Shown here: positions 7,261-15,733 of the stretch, piece after piece
Layout: the number at the start of each line of letters is the position of its first letter
How positions within the stretch are numbered: position 1 is the first letter of the stretch
Origin: Flavobacteriaceae bacterium
GTDB taxonomy: Bacteria; Bacteroidota; Bacteroidia; Flavobacteriales; Flavobacteriaceae
DNA: 16,920 nt
NCBI GenBank assembly: GCA_013214275.1
Contig: JABSPP010000012.1
Location: 1 to 16,920 of the forward strand
Direction: 5' to 3'
Notes under the pieces: generated by a model
What the model was told of the DNA's origin: nothing
The model's database searches: none
The model's input: the letters and a program-made list of their open reading frames with translations, nothing else
Made by a program: the position numbers and the translations under genes

Positions 7261-7968
7261 ATGCAATACAGACGAGTCCTTTTAAAATTAAGTGGTGAAG
7301 CTCTAATGGGAGACCGGCAATATGGGATTGATCCAAAGCGGTTGAAAGAGTATGCGAAAGAAATTAAGCAGGTTGTTGATAAAGGAATCGAACTCGCCAT
7401 TGTTATTGGAGGAGGAAATATTTTTAGAGGAGTGGCAGGAGCCAGTAATGGGATGGATCGAGTGCAAGGAGATCATATGGGAATGTTGGCAACGTGTATT
7501 AATGGTTTAGCACTTCAAAGTGCTTTGGAAGATGAAGGTGTTTACACGCGACTACAGACAGCTTTGGAGATCAAGGAAATAGCTGAACCATATATTAAAA
7601 GAAAAGCGATCCGACATTTAGAAAAAGGGCGAGTGGTTATTTTTGGTGCTGGAACTGGAAATCCATATTTCACAACAGATACTGCTGCAGTCTTAAGAGC
7701 CATTGAGGTCAATGCAGATGCTATTTTAAAAGGAACGCGAGTGGATGGGATTTATACAGCAGATCCAGAGAAAGACAAAAACGCAGTTAAATTTGATACG
7801 ATCTCTTACCAAGATGTTTTAAACAAAGGACTTAAGGTAATGGATATGACTGCATTTACATTAAGCGAAGAAAATAAATTACCCATTATTGTATTTGATA
7901 TGAATACCAGCGGTAATTTGTTTAAACTCGTCTCAGGAGAAGTGATAGGAACAATCGTCAATCAATAG
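7261..7968 (+). CDS. pyrH: Uridylate kinase (UMP kinase)
   Basis: Converts UMP and ATP to UDP and ADP in pyrimidine nucleotide synthesis; the bacterial enzyme is a hexamer of the amino-acid-kinase fold. At 235 residues it has the usual length. Motifs seen are RVLLKLSGEALMG at the N-terminus (phosphate binding), IGGGNIFRG, DHMGMLAT, GAGTGNPYFTTDTAA (UMP and phosphate binding), ILKGTRVDGIYTADP and the C-terminal region after VMDMTA. The ATG at 7261 is preferred to the in-frame TTG at 7243, which lies within the predicted -7 promoter element. It is followed after 12 bases by frr, the standard pyrH-frr order. Confidence 0.97.
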   Translation: MQYRRVLLKLSGEALMGDRQYGIDPKRLKEYAKEIKQVVDKGIELAIVIGGGNIFRGVAGASNGMDRVQGDHMGMLATCINGLALQSALEDEGVYTRLQTALEIKEIAEPYIKRKAIRHLEKGRVVIFGAGTGNPYFTTDTAAVLRAIEVNADAILKGTRVDGIYTADPEKDKNAVKFDTISYQDVLNKGLKVMDMTAFTLSEENKLPIIVFDMNTSGNLFKLVSGEVIGTIVNQ

Positions 7969-7980
7969 AAATTTTTAGTC

Positions 7981-8535
7981 ATGAATGAAGAAATAGACTT
8001 TATTATCGATGCCGCTAAGGAACAGATGCAGCACGCTATAGAGCATTTGGTGAAAGAACTAAGAAGCATTAGAGCTGGAAAAGCAACCCCATCGATGTTA
8101 TCCACTATTATGGTTGATTATTATGGTTCACAAACACCTTTAAGTCAAGTTGCTAATGTGAATACCCCAGATGCTCGAACTATTAGTGTGCAACCCTGGG
8201 AGAAAAATATGTTACAAGAAATAGAAAAGGCAATTATGATTGCCAATATTGGATTTAACCCAATGAACAATGGAGAAAGTATCATGATTAATGTTCCTCC
8301 ATTAACAGAAGAACGTCGTAAAGATCTCGTAAAACAAGCAAAAGCAGAAGCAGAACACGCTAAGGTTGGAGTTAGAAATGCACGTAAAGAGGCCAATAAC
8401 GATCTCAAAAAACTAGATATTTCTGAAGACTTAAAGAAAAATACAGAGACAGACATCCAAGCATTAACAGATTCTTATGTGCAACAGGTAGATCAAAAGT
8501 TAGTTCTTAAGGAAAAAGAGATCATGACGGTGTAA
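7981..8535 (+). CDS. frr: Ribosome recycling factor
   Basis: With EF-G it splits the post-termination ribosome. The 184 residues match the family length of about 185. Landmarks are LRSIRAGKATPSML near residue 28, the hinge and beta domain with TPLSQVANVNTPDARTISVQPW, then IMINVPPLTEERRKDLVKQAK and GVRNARKEANNDLKK in the long helical bundle. It is the last gene of the pyrH-frr unit. The 100 bases after it contain no clear terminator or promoter. Confidence 0.97.
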   Translation: MNEEIDFIIDAAKEQMQHAIEHLVKELRSIRAGKATPSMLSTIMVDYYGSQTPLSQVANVNTPDARTISVQPWEKNMLQEIEKAIMIANIGFNPMNNGESIMINVPPLTEERRKDLVKQAKAEAEHAKVGVRNARKEANNDLKKLDISEDLKKNTETDIQALTDSYVQQVDQKLVLKEKEIMTV

Positions 8536-8635
8536 AAACGATCACCAAGGCAGAAGCTACACCTCCACATCCCCACAAAACGCCCAATCATTACGATCTC
8601 TAACCTATATCTCAACCATGATAAAAACTGCTTAA

Positions 8636-9433
8636 ATGGATTTTTGGCTCAGGGTATCGCGTATTATTTTAAGGAACAGATATCTAATTCTTATTCTAAT
8701 TGCTGGATTCACAGCTTTTCTAGTTAGTCAAATGCAACACATGAGGTTCTCCTACACAGAAGCCAACTTGCTTCCAGAGAATCACGAAGTCAATGTTGAG
8801 TACAATCAGTTTTTAGAAATCTTTGGAGAAGAAGGAAATTTGATTCTTCTAGGAATCCAAGACACAACTATTTTTACTCCAGAGAAATTTAATGCTTGGA
8901 ACAAGCTCGCCAAATCTTTCGATTCTGTAAAAGAAATTGATTTTACAGTATCTATTGCAGATGTTAAAAAATTAACCGCAGATCGCAAAAACCGAAAATT
9001 CGTTCTAGAACCTCTTTACAAAGAAAACCCCAAAACAGCAGAAGAAGTCAACTCAGTAAAAAAACAGCTTTTTGAAAAACTCCCTTTTTACGACAACCTC
9101 CTTTACAACAAAGAAACAGGAACCATCCAAACAGCGATTTATATCGACAAAAAAATTGTCAATACCAAAGAACGCAAAGCTTTAGTTTTTGACATTTTAA
9201 ACCCCAAAATAACACAATTCGAACGGGAAAATAACCTCAATATTCGAGTTTCAGGCATGCCGTATATTAGAACACTCAACTCTCAAAATATCGTAGATGA
9301 GATACAGTTGTTTGTGCTAGGAGCACTGCTAATTACGGCGTTAATTTTCTTCTTCTTCTTTCGGTCATACAAAGCCACTTTTATCACACTGCTAGTCGTA
9401 ACCATTGGGCCTTCGGATTCATTGGATTGTTAG
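8636..9433 (+). CDS. N-terminal fragment of the frameshifted RND/MMPL exporter
   Basis: The 265-residue frame holds helix 1 (about residues 13-31, LILILIAGFTAFLV), a large periplasmic loop starting with the RND-like ANLLPENHEVNVEYNQF, then helix 2 (IQLFVLGALLITALIFFFFF) and the beginning of helix 3 (ATFITLLVVTIG). After TIG it leaves the homologous frame and reads a foreign PSDSLDC before the TAG. On its own it lacks the helices needed for transport. Confidence 0.6.
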   Translation: MDFWLRVSRIILRNRYLILILIAGFTAFLVSQMQHMRFSYTEANLLPENHEVNVEYNQFLEIFGEEGNLILLGIQDTTIFTPEKFNAWNKLAKSFDSVKEIDFTVSIADVKKLTADRKNRKFVLEPLYKENPKTAEEVNSVKKQLFEKLPFYDNLLYNKETGTIQTAIYIDKKIVNTKERKALVFDILNPKITQFERENNLNIRVSGMPYIRTLNSQNIVDEIQLFVLGALLITALIFFFFFRSYKATFITLLVVTIGPSDSLDC

Positions 9434-10995
9434 GATATGAAATTACTATTTTAACCGCTTTAATCCCTCCTCTTATCATTGTGATTGGTGTTCCCAACGC
9501 GGTATTCCTAATCAATAAATATCAGCAAGAAATAAAAAAACACGGTCAGCAAGGGAAAGCCCTACAACGTGTGATCAGTAAGATTGGTAATGCCACCCTA
9601 ATGACCAACATTACTACAGCCTCTGGGTTTACTACTTTTATATTCGTCAAAAGTCAACTCCTTCGTGAATTTGGAATCCTTGCATCTTTGAACATCATTA
9701 GTATCTTCATTCTAGCACTTTTAATCATTCCAATTATTTACAGCTTTATGTCTCCACCCAAAGAAAAGCACCTAAATCATTTAGAAAAGAAGTGGATAGA
9801 AAACATAGTCAACTGGATGGAAAAAATGGTTCGAGAGCAGCGAATCACAGTTTACATTACCACAGTTGTCGTCATTATTTTTGGAATTATAGGACTTTAT
9901 CAAATTCGAGTATCTGGCAGTTTAATTGAAGATATGCCCAAGAGCAAAGAATTTTACAAAGACATTAAGTTCTTTGAACAAGAATTTGGAGGAATTATGC
10001 CATTGGAAATCTTGGTGAATACCAAACGAGAGAGAGGAGTCATGAAGCTATCCACTCTAAAACGCATGGAAAAAATTCACCAAGAAATAGAAGCTTTTCC
10101 CGAATTATCCAAGCCCATCTCTGTGGTAAATCTTGTCAAGTATTCAAAACAAGCTTACTACAAAGGAAATCCAAAATATTATCAGCTTCCAACCACTCAG
10201 GAACAAAACTACATTCTTGCATACACCAAAAACTCCGATGGAAATTCAGGAATGCTCAATAATTTTGTCGATTCAACAGGTCAATATGCCCGGATCACTA
10301 CATTTATGAAAGACATTGGAACCGATAAAATGGATAAGATCCAAAGCAGGCTACAGCAAGTAATCACCAAAGAATTTCCAGAGAAACAATATAAAGTCTC
10401 ACTTACAGGAAAAGCCTTGGTTTTTCTAAAAGGAACCAATTATTTAATCAGTAACCTTGTCTTTTCGCTATCCCTAGCCATTGTTCTTATTTCGTTATTC
10501 ATGGCATGGATGTTCCGTTCGTTTAGAATGATTTTAATTTCAATTATTCCCAACATGCTTCCCCTGCTAATTACAGCAGGATTAATGGGTTTTTTCGACA
10601 TCCCTATCAAACCTTCAACAATCCTCGTATTTAGTATTGCCTTTGGGATTTCTGTTGATGATACCATTCACTTTTTAGCCAAATACAGACAAGAGCTCAT
10701 CGCAAATAACTGGAAGATCCGCAAGTCCGTATATGCAGCCCTCCGAGAAACAGGAGTGAGTATGTTCTATACCTCAATCGTACTGTTTTTTGGATTCCTT
10801 GTATTCACCGTTTCCAGTTTTGGAGGGACTATTGCGCTTGGCGGGTTGGTATCCATCACACTGCTTTTTGCCATGGTTTCTAACCTCCTATTACTTCCTT
10901 CGCTATTACTCACTTTTGAAGATAAAATTGCCAATAAAAACGTTTTAAAAGAGCCGTCTATCAAAATTATTCCAAGAGAAGACCCCAAAGAATAA
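9427..10995 (+). CDS. C-terminal fragment of the frameshifted RND/MMPL exporter
   Basis: The in-frame homologous sequence continues from about 9406; the TTG at 9427 is only the first possible start after the break. It holds LTALIPPLIIVIGVPNAVFL (helix 4), NKYQQEI, two further helices, a connecting stretch with a new first helix of the second repeat (ITVYITTVVVIIFGIIGLY), the second periplasmic loop, and the last five helices. GISVDDTIHFLAKYRQEL in the second repeat, with its two aspartates in the membrane, matches the site expected for proton relay in RND proteins. It would not be made unless reinitiation occurs. Confidence 0.6.
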   Translation: MLGYEITILTALIPPLIIVIGVPNAVFLINKYQQEIKKHGQQGKALQRVISKIGNATLMTNITTASGFTTFIFVKSQLLREFGILASLNIISIFILALLIIPIIYSFMSPPKEKHLNHLEKKWIENIVNWMEKMVREQRITVYITTVVVIIFGIIGLYQIRVSGSLIEDMPKSKEFYKDIKFFEQEFGGIMPLEILVNTKRERGVMKLSTLKRMEKIHQEIEAFPELSKPISVVNLVKYSKQAYYKGNPKYYQLPTTQEQNYILAYTKNSDGNSGMLNNFVDSTGQYARITTFMKDIGTDKMDKIQSRLQQVITKEFPEKQYKVSLTGKALVFLKGTNYLISNLVFSLSLAIVLISLFMAWMFRSFRMILISIIPNMLPLLITAGLMGFFDIPIKPSTILVFSIAFGISVDDTIHFLAKYRQELIANNWKIRKSVYAALRETGVSMFYTSIVLFFGFLVFTVSSFGGTIALGGLVSITLLFAMVSNLLLLPSLLLTFEDKIANKNVLKEPSIKIIPREDPKE

Positions 10996-11052
10996 AATAA
11001 TCACGGCACTCTTTTAATGATCAATTCCTGAGGTAAGCACATACATTATTTT

Positions 11053-11146
11053 TGTGGGCGTTCCCCTGCGGGTCGGGCTATCCGCTGTATCTTTTTTGCC
11101 TATACAGGACAAAAAAGGATGCCGCTGCTATCCCTAACGCGGCATT
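11053..11146 (-). repeat. Structured dispersed repeat, copy 2 (inverted relative to copy 1)
   Basis: The reverse complement matches copy 1 at about nine in ten positions, with the same outer GCGTT/AACGC pairing and the same T6/A6 central hairpin. It ends about 37 bases before the asnS promoter, as copy 1 ends about 43 bases before the rplM promoter, but its orientation relative to the downstream gene is opposite. The two copies form a widely spaced inverted pair around rplM to the exporter gene. Confidence 0.7.
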
Positions 11147-11182
11147 CAAGACAAAATCATCATTCTTTTCCTCCATGCTACA

Positions 11183-11214
11183 ATTGCCCAGTTTGAGTCA
11201 AAAAAGTATCTTTG
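11183..11214 (+). promoter_or_regulatory. Predicted asnS promoter
   Basis: ATTG at 11183-11186, a 20-base spacer, then TATCTTTG at 11207-11214, an exact TAnnTTTG element. Transcription would start near 11221, about 60 bases before the asnS ATG. Confidence 0.6.
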
Positions 11215-11281
11215 TGGCGTTTGTTTAAAACGTAATAGCAAATGAAGCGCAAAGAGAATTGCAACATCAACTTTGAACCAT

Positions 11282-12715
11282 ATGAAAGTTAGTAGTATCG
11301 CCAAAATATTAGCATCAGACCTCATCTTACAAGAAGTCACTATTAAAGGATGGATAAGAACATTTAGAAGTAATCGTTTTATTGCCTTAAATGATGGCTC
11401 TACCATAAAAAATATTCAATGCGTTGTTGATTTTGAAAATACCGATGAATCGTTACTTAAAAGAATGACCACAGGAGCCGCAGTAAGCATCAAAGGTACC
11501 TTGGTAGAAAGTCTAGGCAAAGGGCAATCCGTAGAGGTTCAAGTTACTGATATTAAGATTCTTGGAGATTCCAATCCCGACGAGTATCCCATTCAGCCCA
11601 AAAAGCACAGTATGGAATTCTTACGAGAAAACGCTCACTTGCGTGTAAGGACAAATACGTTTAGTGCAGTCATGAGAATGCGCTCTGCGCTATCATTTGC
11701 CGTACATCAATACTTTAGAGACCATGGGTTTTATCATGTCCATACACCCATCATTACAGGATCTGACGCCGAAGGTGCTGGGGAAATGTTCCGTGTAAGT
11801 ACATTAGCCCCCAAAGAACCACTTTTAAAGGAAGACGGAACAATAGACTTTACACAAGATTTTTTTGGTAAAGAAACAAACCTCACAGTATCTGGTCAGC
11901 TAGAAGCAGAAGCCTATGCAATGGCCTTGGGGAAAGTATATACTTTTGGTCCCACTTTTAGAGCAGAAAATTCAAACACGACACGTCATTTGGCAGAATT
12001 CTGGATGATTGAACCAGAGGTTGCCTTCTGTGAACTGGATGGAAATATGGATCTCGCCGAAGATTTTATCAAGTCGGTTTTAACTTATGTATTAGAGCAT
12101 TGTAAGAACGATCTTGAGTTTTTAGACCAACGATATGCCAAAGAAGAAAGTCAAAAACCTCAAGCACAAAGGAGCAGTATGGGACTGCTAGAAAAATTAC
12201 ACTTTGTAGTAGATCATACCTTTAAAAGGGTAAGTTACACAGAAGCCATCGATATCCTCAAAAATTCAAAACCCAACAAAAAGAAAAAGTTTCAGTTTCC
12301 TATCAGCGAGTGGGGTGCAGACCTGCAATCCGAACACGAGAGATACCTCGTAGAAAAATATTTTAAATGCCCCGTAATTCTATTTGATTACCCAGCATCT
12401 ATCAAAGCATTTTACATGCGTTTAAACGACGATGGCAAGACTGTAAGAGCCATGGATGTCTTATTCCCCGGAATAGGAGAAATCGCTGGAGGTAGTCAAA
12501 GAGAAGAACGCCTAGAGGTATTAAAAGAAAAAATTAAAGCTATAGGGCTTGATGAAAAGGAGTTGTGGTGGTATTTAGATCTAAGAAAATTTGGAACCGC
12601 GGTTCATTCAGGCTTTGGGCTTGGCTTTGAACGCCTTGTGCAGTTTGCCACAGGGATGGCTAACATAAGAGATACAATTCCGTTCCCTAGAACACCTCAA
12701 AACGCCGAATTTTAA
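11282..12715 (+). CDS. asnS: Asparaginyl-tRNA synthetase
   Basis: Class IIb synthetase that charges tRNA-Asn with asparagine. At 477 residues it is close to the E. coli length (466). The N-terminal OB-fold anticodon-binding domain contains VTIKGWIRTFRSNRFIALNDGS. The catalytic domain has HTPIITGSDAEGAGEMF, the motif 2 region FGPTFRAENSNTTRHLAEFW, and motif 3 GFGLGFERLVQFATGM near the end. PFPRTP close to the C-terminus is also typical. The ATG at 11282 is chosen; an in-frame TTG three codons upstream would add only MNH. Presence of asnS implies direct Asn-tRNA charging. The rpoN gene starts 22 bases after its stop codon. Confidence 0.97.
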   Translation: MKVSSIAKILASDLILQEVTIKGWIRTFRSNRFIALNDGSTIKNIQCVVDFENTDESLLKRMTTGAAVSIKGTLVESLGKGQSVEVQVTDIKILGDSNPDEYPIQPKKHSMEFLRENAHLRVRTNTFSAVMRMRSALSFAVHQYFRDHGFYHVHTPIITGSDAEGAGEMFRVSTLAPKEPLLKEDGTIDFTQDFFGKETNLTVSGQLEAEAYAMALGKVYTFGPTFRAENSNTTRHLAEFWMIEPEVAFCELDGNMDLAEDFIKSVLTYVLEHCKNDLEFLDQRYAKEESQKPQAQRSSMGLLEKLHFVVDHTFKRVSYTEAIDILKNSKPNKKKKFQFPISEWGADLQSEHERYLVEKYFKCPVILFDYPASIKAFYMRLNDDGKTVRAMDVLFPGIGEIAGGSQREERLEVLKEKIKAIGLDEKELWWYLDLRKFGTAVHSGFGLGFERLVQFATGMANIRDTIPFPRTPQNAEF

Positions 12716-12737
12716 TCAACGTTTTGTACCTTTCAGT

Positions 12738-14195
12738 ATGCTTAAACAGAATTTACAACAGAAGCTTTTACAGAAACTCTCCCCACAGCAAATCCAGTTG
12801 ATGAAATTAATTCAACTGCCTACACAAGCTTTTGAAGAGCGTTTAAAGCAGGAAATAGAGGAAAATCCAGCACTAGATACCGGTAAAGAAGACTCTGATG
12901 CTTTTGATGACTCCCTTAATAACGAGTATGAGGATGATGGCAGAGATCAGATAGACACAGAAGATATTAATATTGATGAATACCTAAGTGATGATGAGAT
13001 TCCAAGCTATAAAACACAAACCAACAACTACTCTTCTGATGAAGAAGATAAGCAGATTCCTTATGCTGCTGGAACAACATTTCATCAGTCATTAAAGAAC
13101 CAGCTCAATACATTTCGCATCAGCGAGGAAGAGCGTTTAATTGCAGAGTTTCTTGTGGGAAGTATTGATGATAGCGGATACTTGAGGAGAGAAATTATTG
13201 ATTTGGTAGATGACCTAGCCTTTACCCAGAATATTTACACCACAGAAGAACAAGTAAAAAAGCTGCTTAAAGATGTAGTGCAAACAATGGATCCAGTAGG
13301 AGTTGGTGCAAGAAACTTAAAAGAATGTCTAATCATTCAGCTAACATTAAAAAAAGAAAGTAAATCCAGAAATTTAGCCATAGATATCTTAGAAAAAACC
13401 TTCGACCAATTTGTAAAAAAGCATTACAAAAAACTCCTAGAGAAATTTAATATTTCTGAGGAGGAGTTAAAAGAAGCCATTAGCGAAATCTCAAGGTTAA
13501 ATCCAAAACCAGGAAACTCCTACGCTGGAAGTAGTAGAATTGCCGAGCAAATTGTACCAGATTTTACCATCAGAATTTTAGATGGTAAGTTAGATCTTAC
13601 TCTTAATGCTAGAAATGCGCCAGAACTCCATGTATCTAGAGCCTATAACAACATGCTTAAAGGCTATCAAGAATCTTCAGAAAAGACCAAATCACAAAAA
13701 GATGCCATTCTATTTATTAAACAAAAACTAGATGCTGCAAAGTGGTTCATCGATGCCATCAAACAACGTCAACACACACTACTAATTACCATGAATTCTA
13801 TCATGGATTACCAATATGATTATTTTTTAACAGGTGACGAGCGCAAGCTAAAACCTATGATTTTAAAGGATATTGCCGATCGAATAAAAATGGATGTTTC
13901 TACAGTTTCTAGGGTGGCAAATAGCAAATACGTATCTACTCCTTATGGAACTAAATTGATCAAAGAATTCTTCTCAGAGTCTATGAAAAATATCCAAGGG
14001 GAAGATGTTTCTACCAGAGAAATTAAGAATATTTTAGAATCAGTGATTGGCGAAGAGAATAAAAAGAAACCGCTCACCGACGAAAAACTATCTGTGCTCT
14101 TAAAAGAAAAAGGATATCCTATTGCCAGAAGAACCGTTGCGAAATATAGAGAACAACTTGATATCCCAGTTGCCAGATTACGCAAAGAAATATAA
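12738..14195 (+). CDS. rpoN: RNA polymerase sigma-54 factor
   Basis: Alternative sigma factor that recognises -24/-12 promoters and needs AAA+ activators. The 485 residues follow the family layout. Region I is glutamine- and leucine-rich (LKQNLQQKLLQKLSPQQIQLMKLI region, residues 2-25) and ends EIEENPALD. A strongly acidic region II lies at about residues 50-100. The core-binding domain has GVGARNLKECL and RLNPKPG. The helix-turn-helix region contains DIADRIKMDVSTVSRVANSKYV. The RpoN box ARRTVAKYRE is at residues 463-472 and is perfect. It is probably cotranscribed with asnS; a TACCTTTC at 12727-12734 resembles a -7 element but differs at the last base. Confidence 0.97.
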   Translation: MLKQNLQQKLLQKLSPQQIQLMKLIQLPTQAFEERLKQEIEENPALDTGKEDSDAFDDSLNNEYEDDGRDQIDTEDINIDEYLSDDEIPSYKTQTNNYSSDEEDKQIPYAAGTTFHQSLKNQLNTFRISEEERLIAEFLVGSIDDSGYLRREIIDLVDDLAFTQNIYTTEEQVKKLLKDVVQTMDPVGVGARNLKECLIIQLTLKKESKSRNLAIDILEKTFDQFVKKHYKKLLEKFNISEEELKEAISEISRLNPKPGNSYAGSSRIAEQIVPDFTIRILDGKLDLTLNARNAPELHVSRAYNNMLKGYQESSEKTKSQKDAILFIKQKLDAAKWFIDAIKQRQHTLLITMNSIMDYQYDYFLTGDERKLKPMILKDIADRIKMDVSTVSRVANSKYVSTPYGTKLIKEFFSESMKNIQGEDVSTREIKNILESVIGEENKKKPLTDEKLSVLLKEKGYPIARRTVAKYREQLDIPVARLRKEI

Positions 14196-14291
14196 TTGGC
14201 ATCATCATGCCTAACAGAGAAAACCACGAGCTTTTGATTCAATACATCAGACAAAATGCGATAGACTTTCTCAATTTATAGTCGATATTTT

Positions 14292-14891
14292 ATGAATATT
14301 CACAAAGTAATTTCTACGGTTTTTCATCCAGTAGTAATTCCCAGCTTAGGAATCTTACTCTATTTTATGTTTGTTTCTCACTCCATTCAGAAATCACAAC
14401 AGCTTCTGTTGCTAGCCCTCATCTTTGGAATTACCTACATGATTCCTATGCTGATTTTAATCTTGCTCAGATCTTTGCGATTTATCAAAAATTTTCAGGT
14501 AGAGACAATTGAGGAACGAAAATTTCCAGTTCTCATGATGCTTATTCTATTTTTTGTCTTAGGTGATATTCTTGCAGATATTTACAGTCTAAGAGACATA
14601 GGATATCTATTTTACGGAGCCTCTTTGGGATTATTTTGCACCTATGTTCTCTTCTCCTTTAAGATAAAATCTAGCCTTCATCTACTTTCTATGGGGACGA
14701 CAATTGGATTTTTTCTTCTGCTGATGAATATCTACGGGTTACCGCTATTACTCTTAGTCATAATCCTTATTGTACTGTCGGGTTTAATCGCCAGCTCTCG
14801 ACTGCATTTAAATGCACATTCCCCGAACGAACTCGCAGTTGGTTTTCTACTGGGACTGTTAAGTCAAACAATCATCTTTTTAGCCTTGTAA
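14292..14891 (+). CDS. PAP2-like integral membrane protein with degenerate phosphatase motifs
   Basis: A 199-residue protein with about six hydrophobic helices and little outside the membrane. Near the C-terminus SRLHLNAHSPNE fits SR-X5-H-X3-E; the PAP2 phosphatase motif 3 is SR-X5-H-X3-D, so the final Asp is Glu here. KSSLHLLSMG resembles the PAP2 motif 2 region (normally PSGH) but keeps only the His. EERKFP may be a remnant of motif 1. The fold is therefore probably PAP2-like; activity on lipid phosphates is uncertain. It follows rpoN at a distance of 96 bases and converges on the PorT-like gene. Confidence 0.6.
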   Translation: MNIHKVISTVFHPVVIPSLGILLYFMFVSHSIQKSQQLLLLALIFGITYMIPMLILILLRSLRFIKNFQVETIEERKFPVLMMLILFFVLGDILADIYSLRDIGYLFYGASLGLFCTYVLFSFKIKSSLHLLSMGTTIGFFLLLMNIYGLPLLLLVIILIVLSGLIASSRLHLNAHSPNELAVGFLLGLLSQTIIFLAL

Positions 14892-14934
14892 AAAGGCTAG
14901 AAAATGTAATCTCATTCTTTTGCTGAACCCCTTA

Positions 14935-15609
14935 TTACAATAAATAAAAAATCAGCCCGATTCGGACAATTTTAGTAGAGATCTCTGTAGTACCAATAGA
15001 GGAGTCCTTGAGTATGGGAGTTAAACCATAATACATGTGAGCAGTGAACGTGTTGTAGCCTACAGAAAGTGTAAGTCCATATTGCCATTGTTGGAATCTG
15101 GAAACATCTTCAAATGAAACGAGCTGAGTACTATCGTTGAATTCAAAGGTATTTTTCACATTATAGCTTGCTTTAATTCCTCCATAAACTCTCCAAAAAC
15201 TATATTTATTAGCGTTAGAATCTCTCCACCGAATCTCAAATGGAAATTCGATATTATGGATGGATAATTGATTTGATGTTAGCGTTTCATCTGTCTCAAA
15301 AGCCACAACATTATTGGTGTTAGAAACTTTCAGCCCATGATTAAACGAATCGTAATTGTACCCAATACCAATACCAATGGCCAATCTTCCCTCTTTGTTA
15401 AGTATGATATCTTTAATGTAGCCAGATGAAAGTCCATATGAAAAGCCACTCCCATTTACTTGGCTTGGTTGGTCGAACAATTGGTTGTACGAAACCAGAA
15501 TGTAGAGTTGGTCTTCAGAATACCAGTCACCTATCTGGAGAGTATCTTTTTGAGCAAATCCTGTACAACTCAATGAAATAAAAACAAAGAGCAATAAGCA
15601 TCTCTTCAT
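14935..15609 (-). CDS. PorT-family outer-membrane beta-barrel protein
   Basis: A 224-residue protein. Residues 1-19 form a signal peptide (MKRCLLLFVFISLSCTGFA, cleavage before QKD). The mature part has alternating strands such as GRLAIGIGIGYNY, FWRVYGGIKASYNV and QYGLTLSVGYNTFTAHMYYG, and ends with the hydrophobic-aromatic strand IVRIGLIFYLL, as expected for a small outer-membrane barrel. It resembles the PorT/porin-like family often annotated in Bacteroidota; the exact role is unknown, and being in this family does not prove a part in type IX secretion. The gene lies downstream of the exbD pair on the same strand, but a terminator in between suggests separate transcription. Confidence 0.7.
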   Translation of the reverse strand: MKRCLLLFVFISLSCTGFAQKDTLQIGDWYSEDQLYILVSYNQLFDQPSQVNGSGFSYGLSSGYIKDIILNKEGRLAIGIGIGYNYDSFNHGLKVSNTNNVVAFETDETLTSNQLSIHNIEFPFEIRWRDSNANKYSFWRVYGGIKASYNVKNTFEFNDSTQLVSFEDVSRFQQWQYGLTLSVGYNTFTAHMYYGLTPILKDSSIGTTEISTKIVRIGLIFYLL

Positions 15610-15671
15610 CTGTTAAGGTTAAAATTCACACTATAAAAATACAATTTTGCTTGAGCCAGAGGGATGATTCT

Positions 15672-15708
15672 ATTATAAAAATAAAGAGCCACGCTATAAC
15701 GTGGCTCT
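15672..15708 (-). terminator. Intrinsic terminator after the exbD pair
   Basis: A perfect 9-base stem (15685-15693 with 15700-15708) and a 6-base loop. Read on the minus strand, the stem GAGCCACG...CGTGGCTC is followed at once by TTTATTTTTATAATA. It lies 25 bases after the stop codon of the 155-residue ExbD gene and before the PorT-like gene. Confidence 0.85.
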
Positions 15709-15733
15709 AAGGTATAATTAATAACGTAAGAGA

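Larger units (their letters stand above)
8636..10995 (+). pseudogene. RND/MMPL-type membrane exporter, broken by a frameshift near 9404-9409
   Basis: Two overlapping frames encode the two halves of one protein of the RND superfamily (MMPL/SSD type; substrate unknown, proton-driven export by family). The first frame runs to 9433 and the second resumes from about 9406. Reading the second frame back gives WAFGFIGLLGYEI, which should follow LLVVTIG of the first frame inside transmembrane helix 3. A family-like junction would be TIG-V-I-WAFG; ten bases are lacking. Adding ten bases makes the total 2370 bases, exactly 790 codons. A loss between two TGG repeats would give this sequence. The protein would have 789 residues and about 12 helices in two repeats. 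A sequencing or assembly error is the main alternative. Confidence 0.8.

Noticed and set aside
14207..14281. 24-codon frame MPNRENHELLIQYIRQN after rpoN
   Set aside because: Too short to support without conservation data, and no ribosome-binding or promoter signal was seen.
14877..14903. Stem-loop TAGCCTT/AAGGCTA across the stop codon of the PAP2-like gene
   Set aside because: The stem is good, but neither strand has a T run after it, so I do not call it a terminator.
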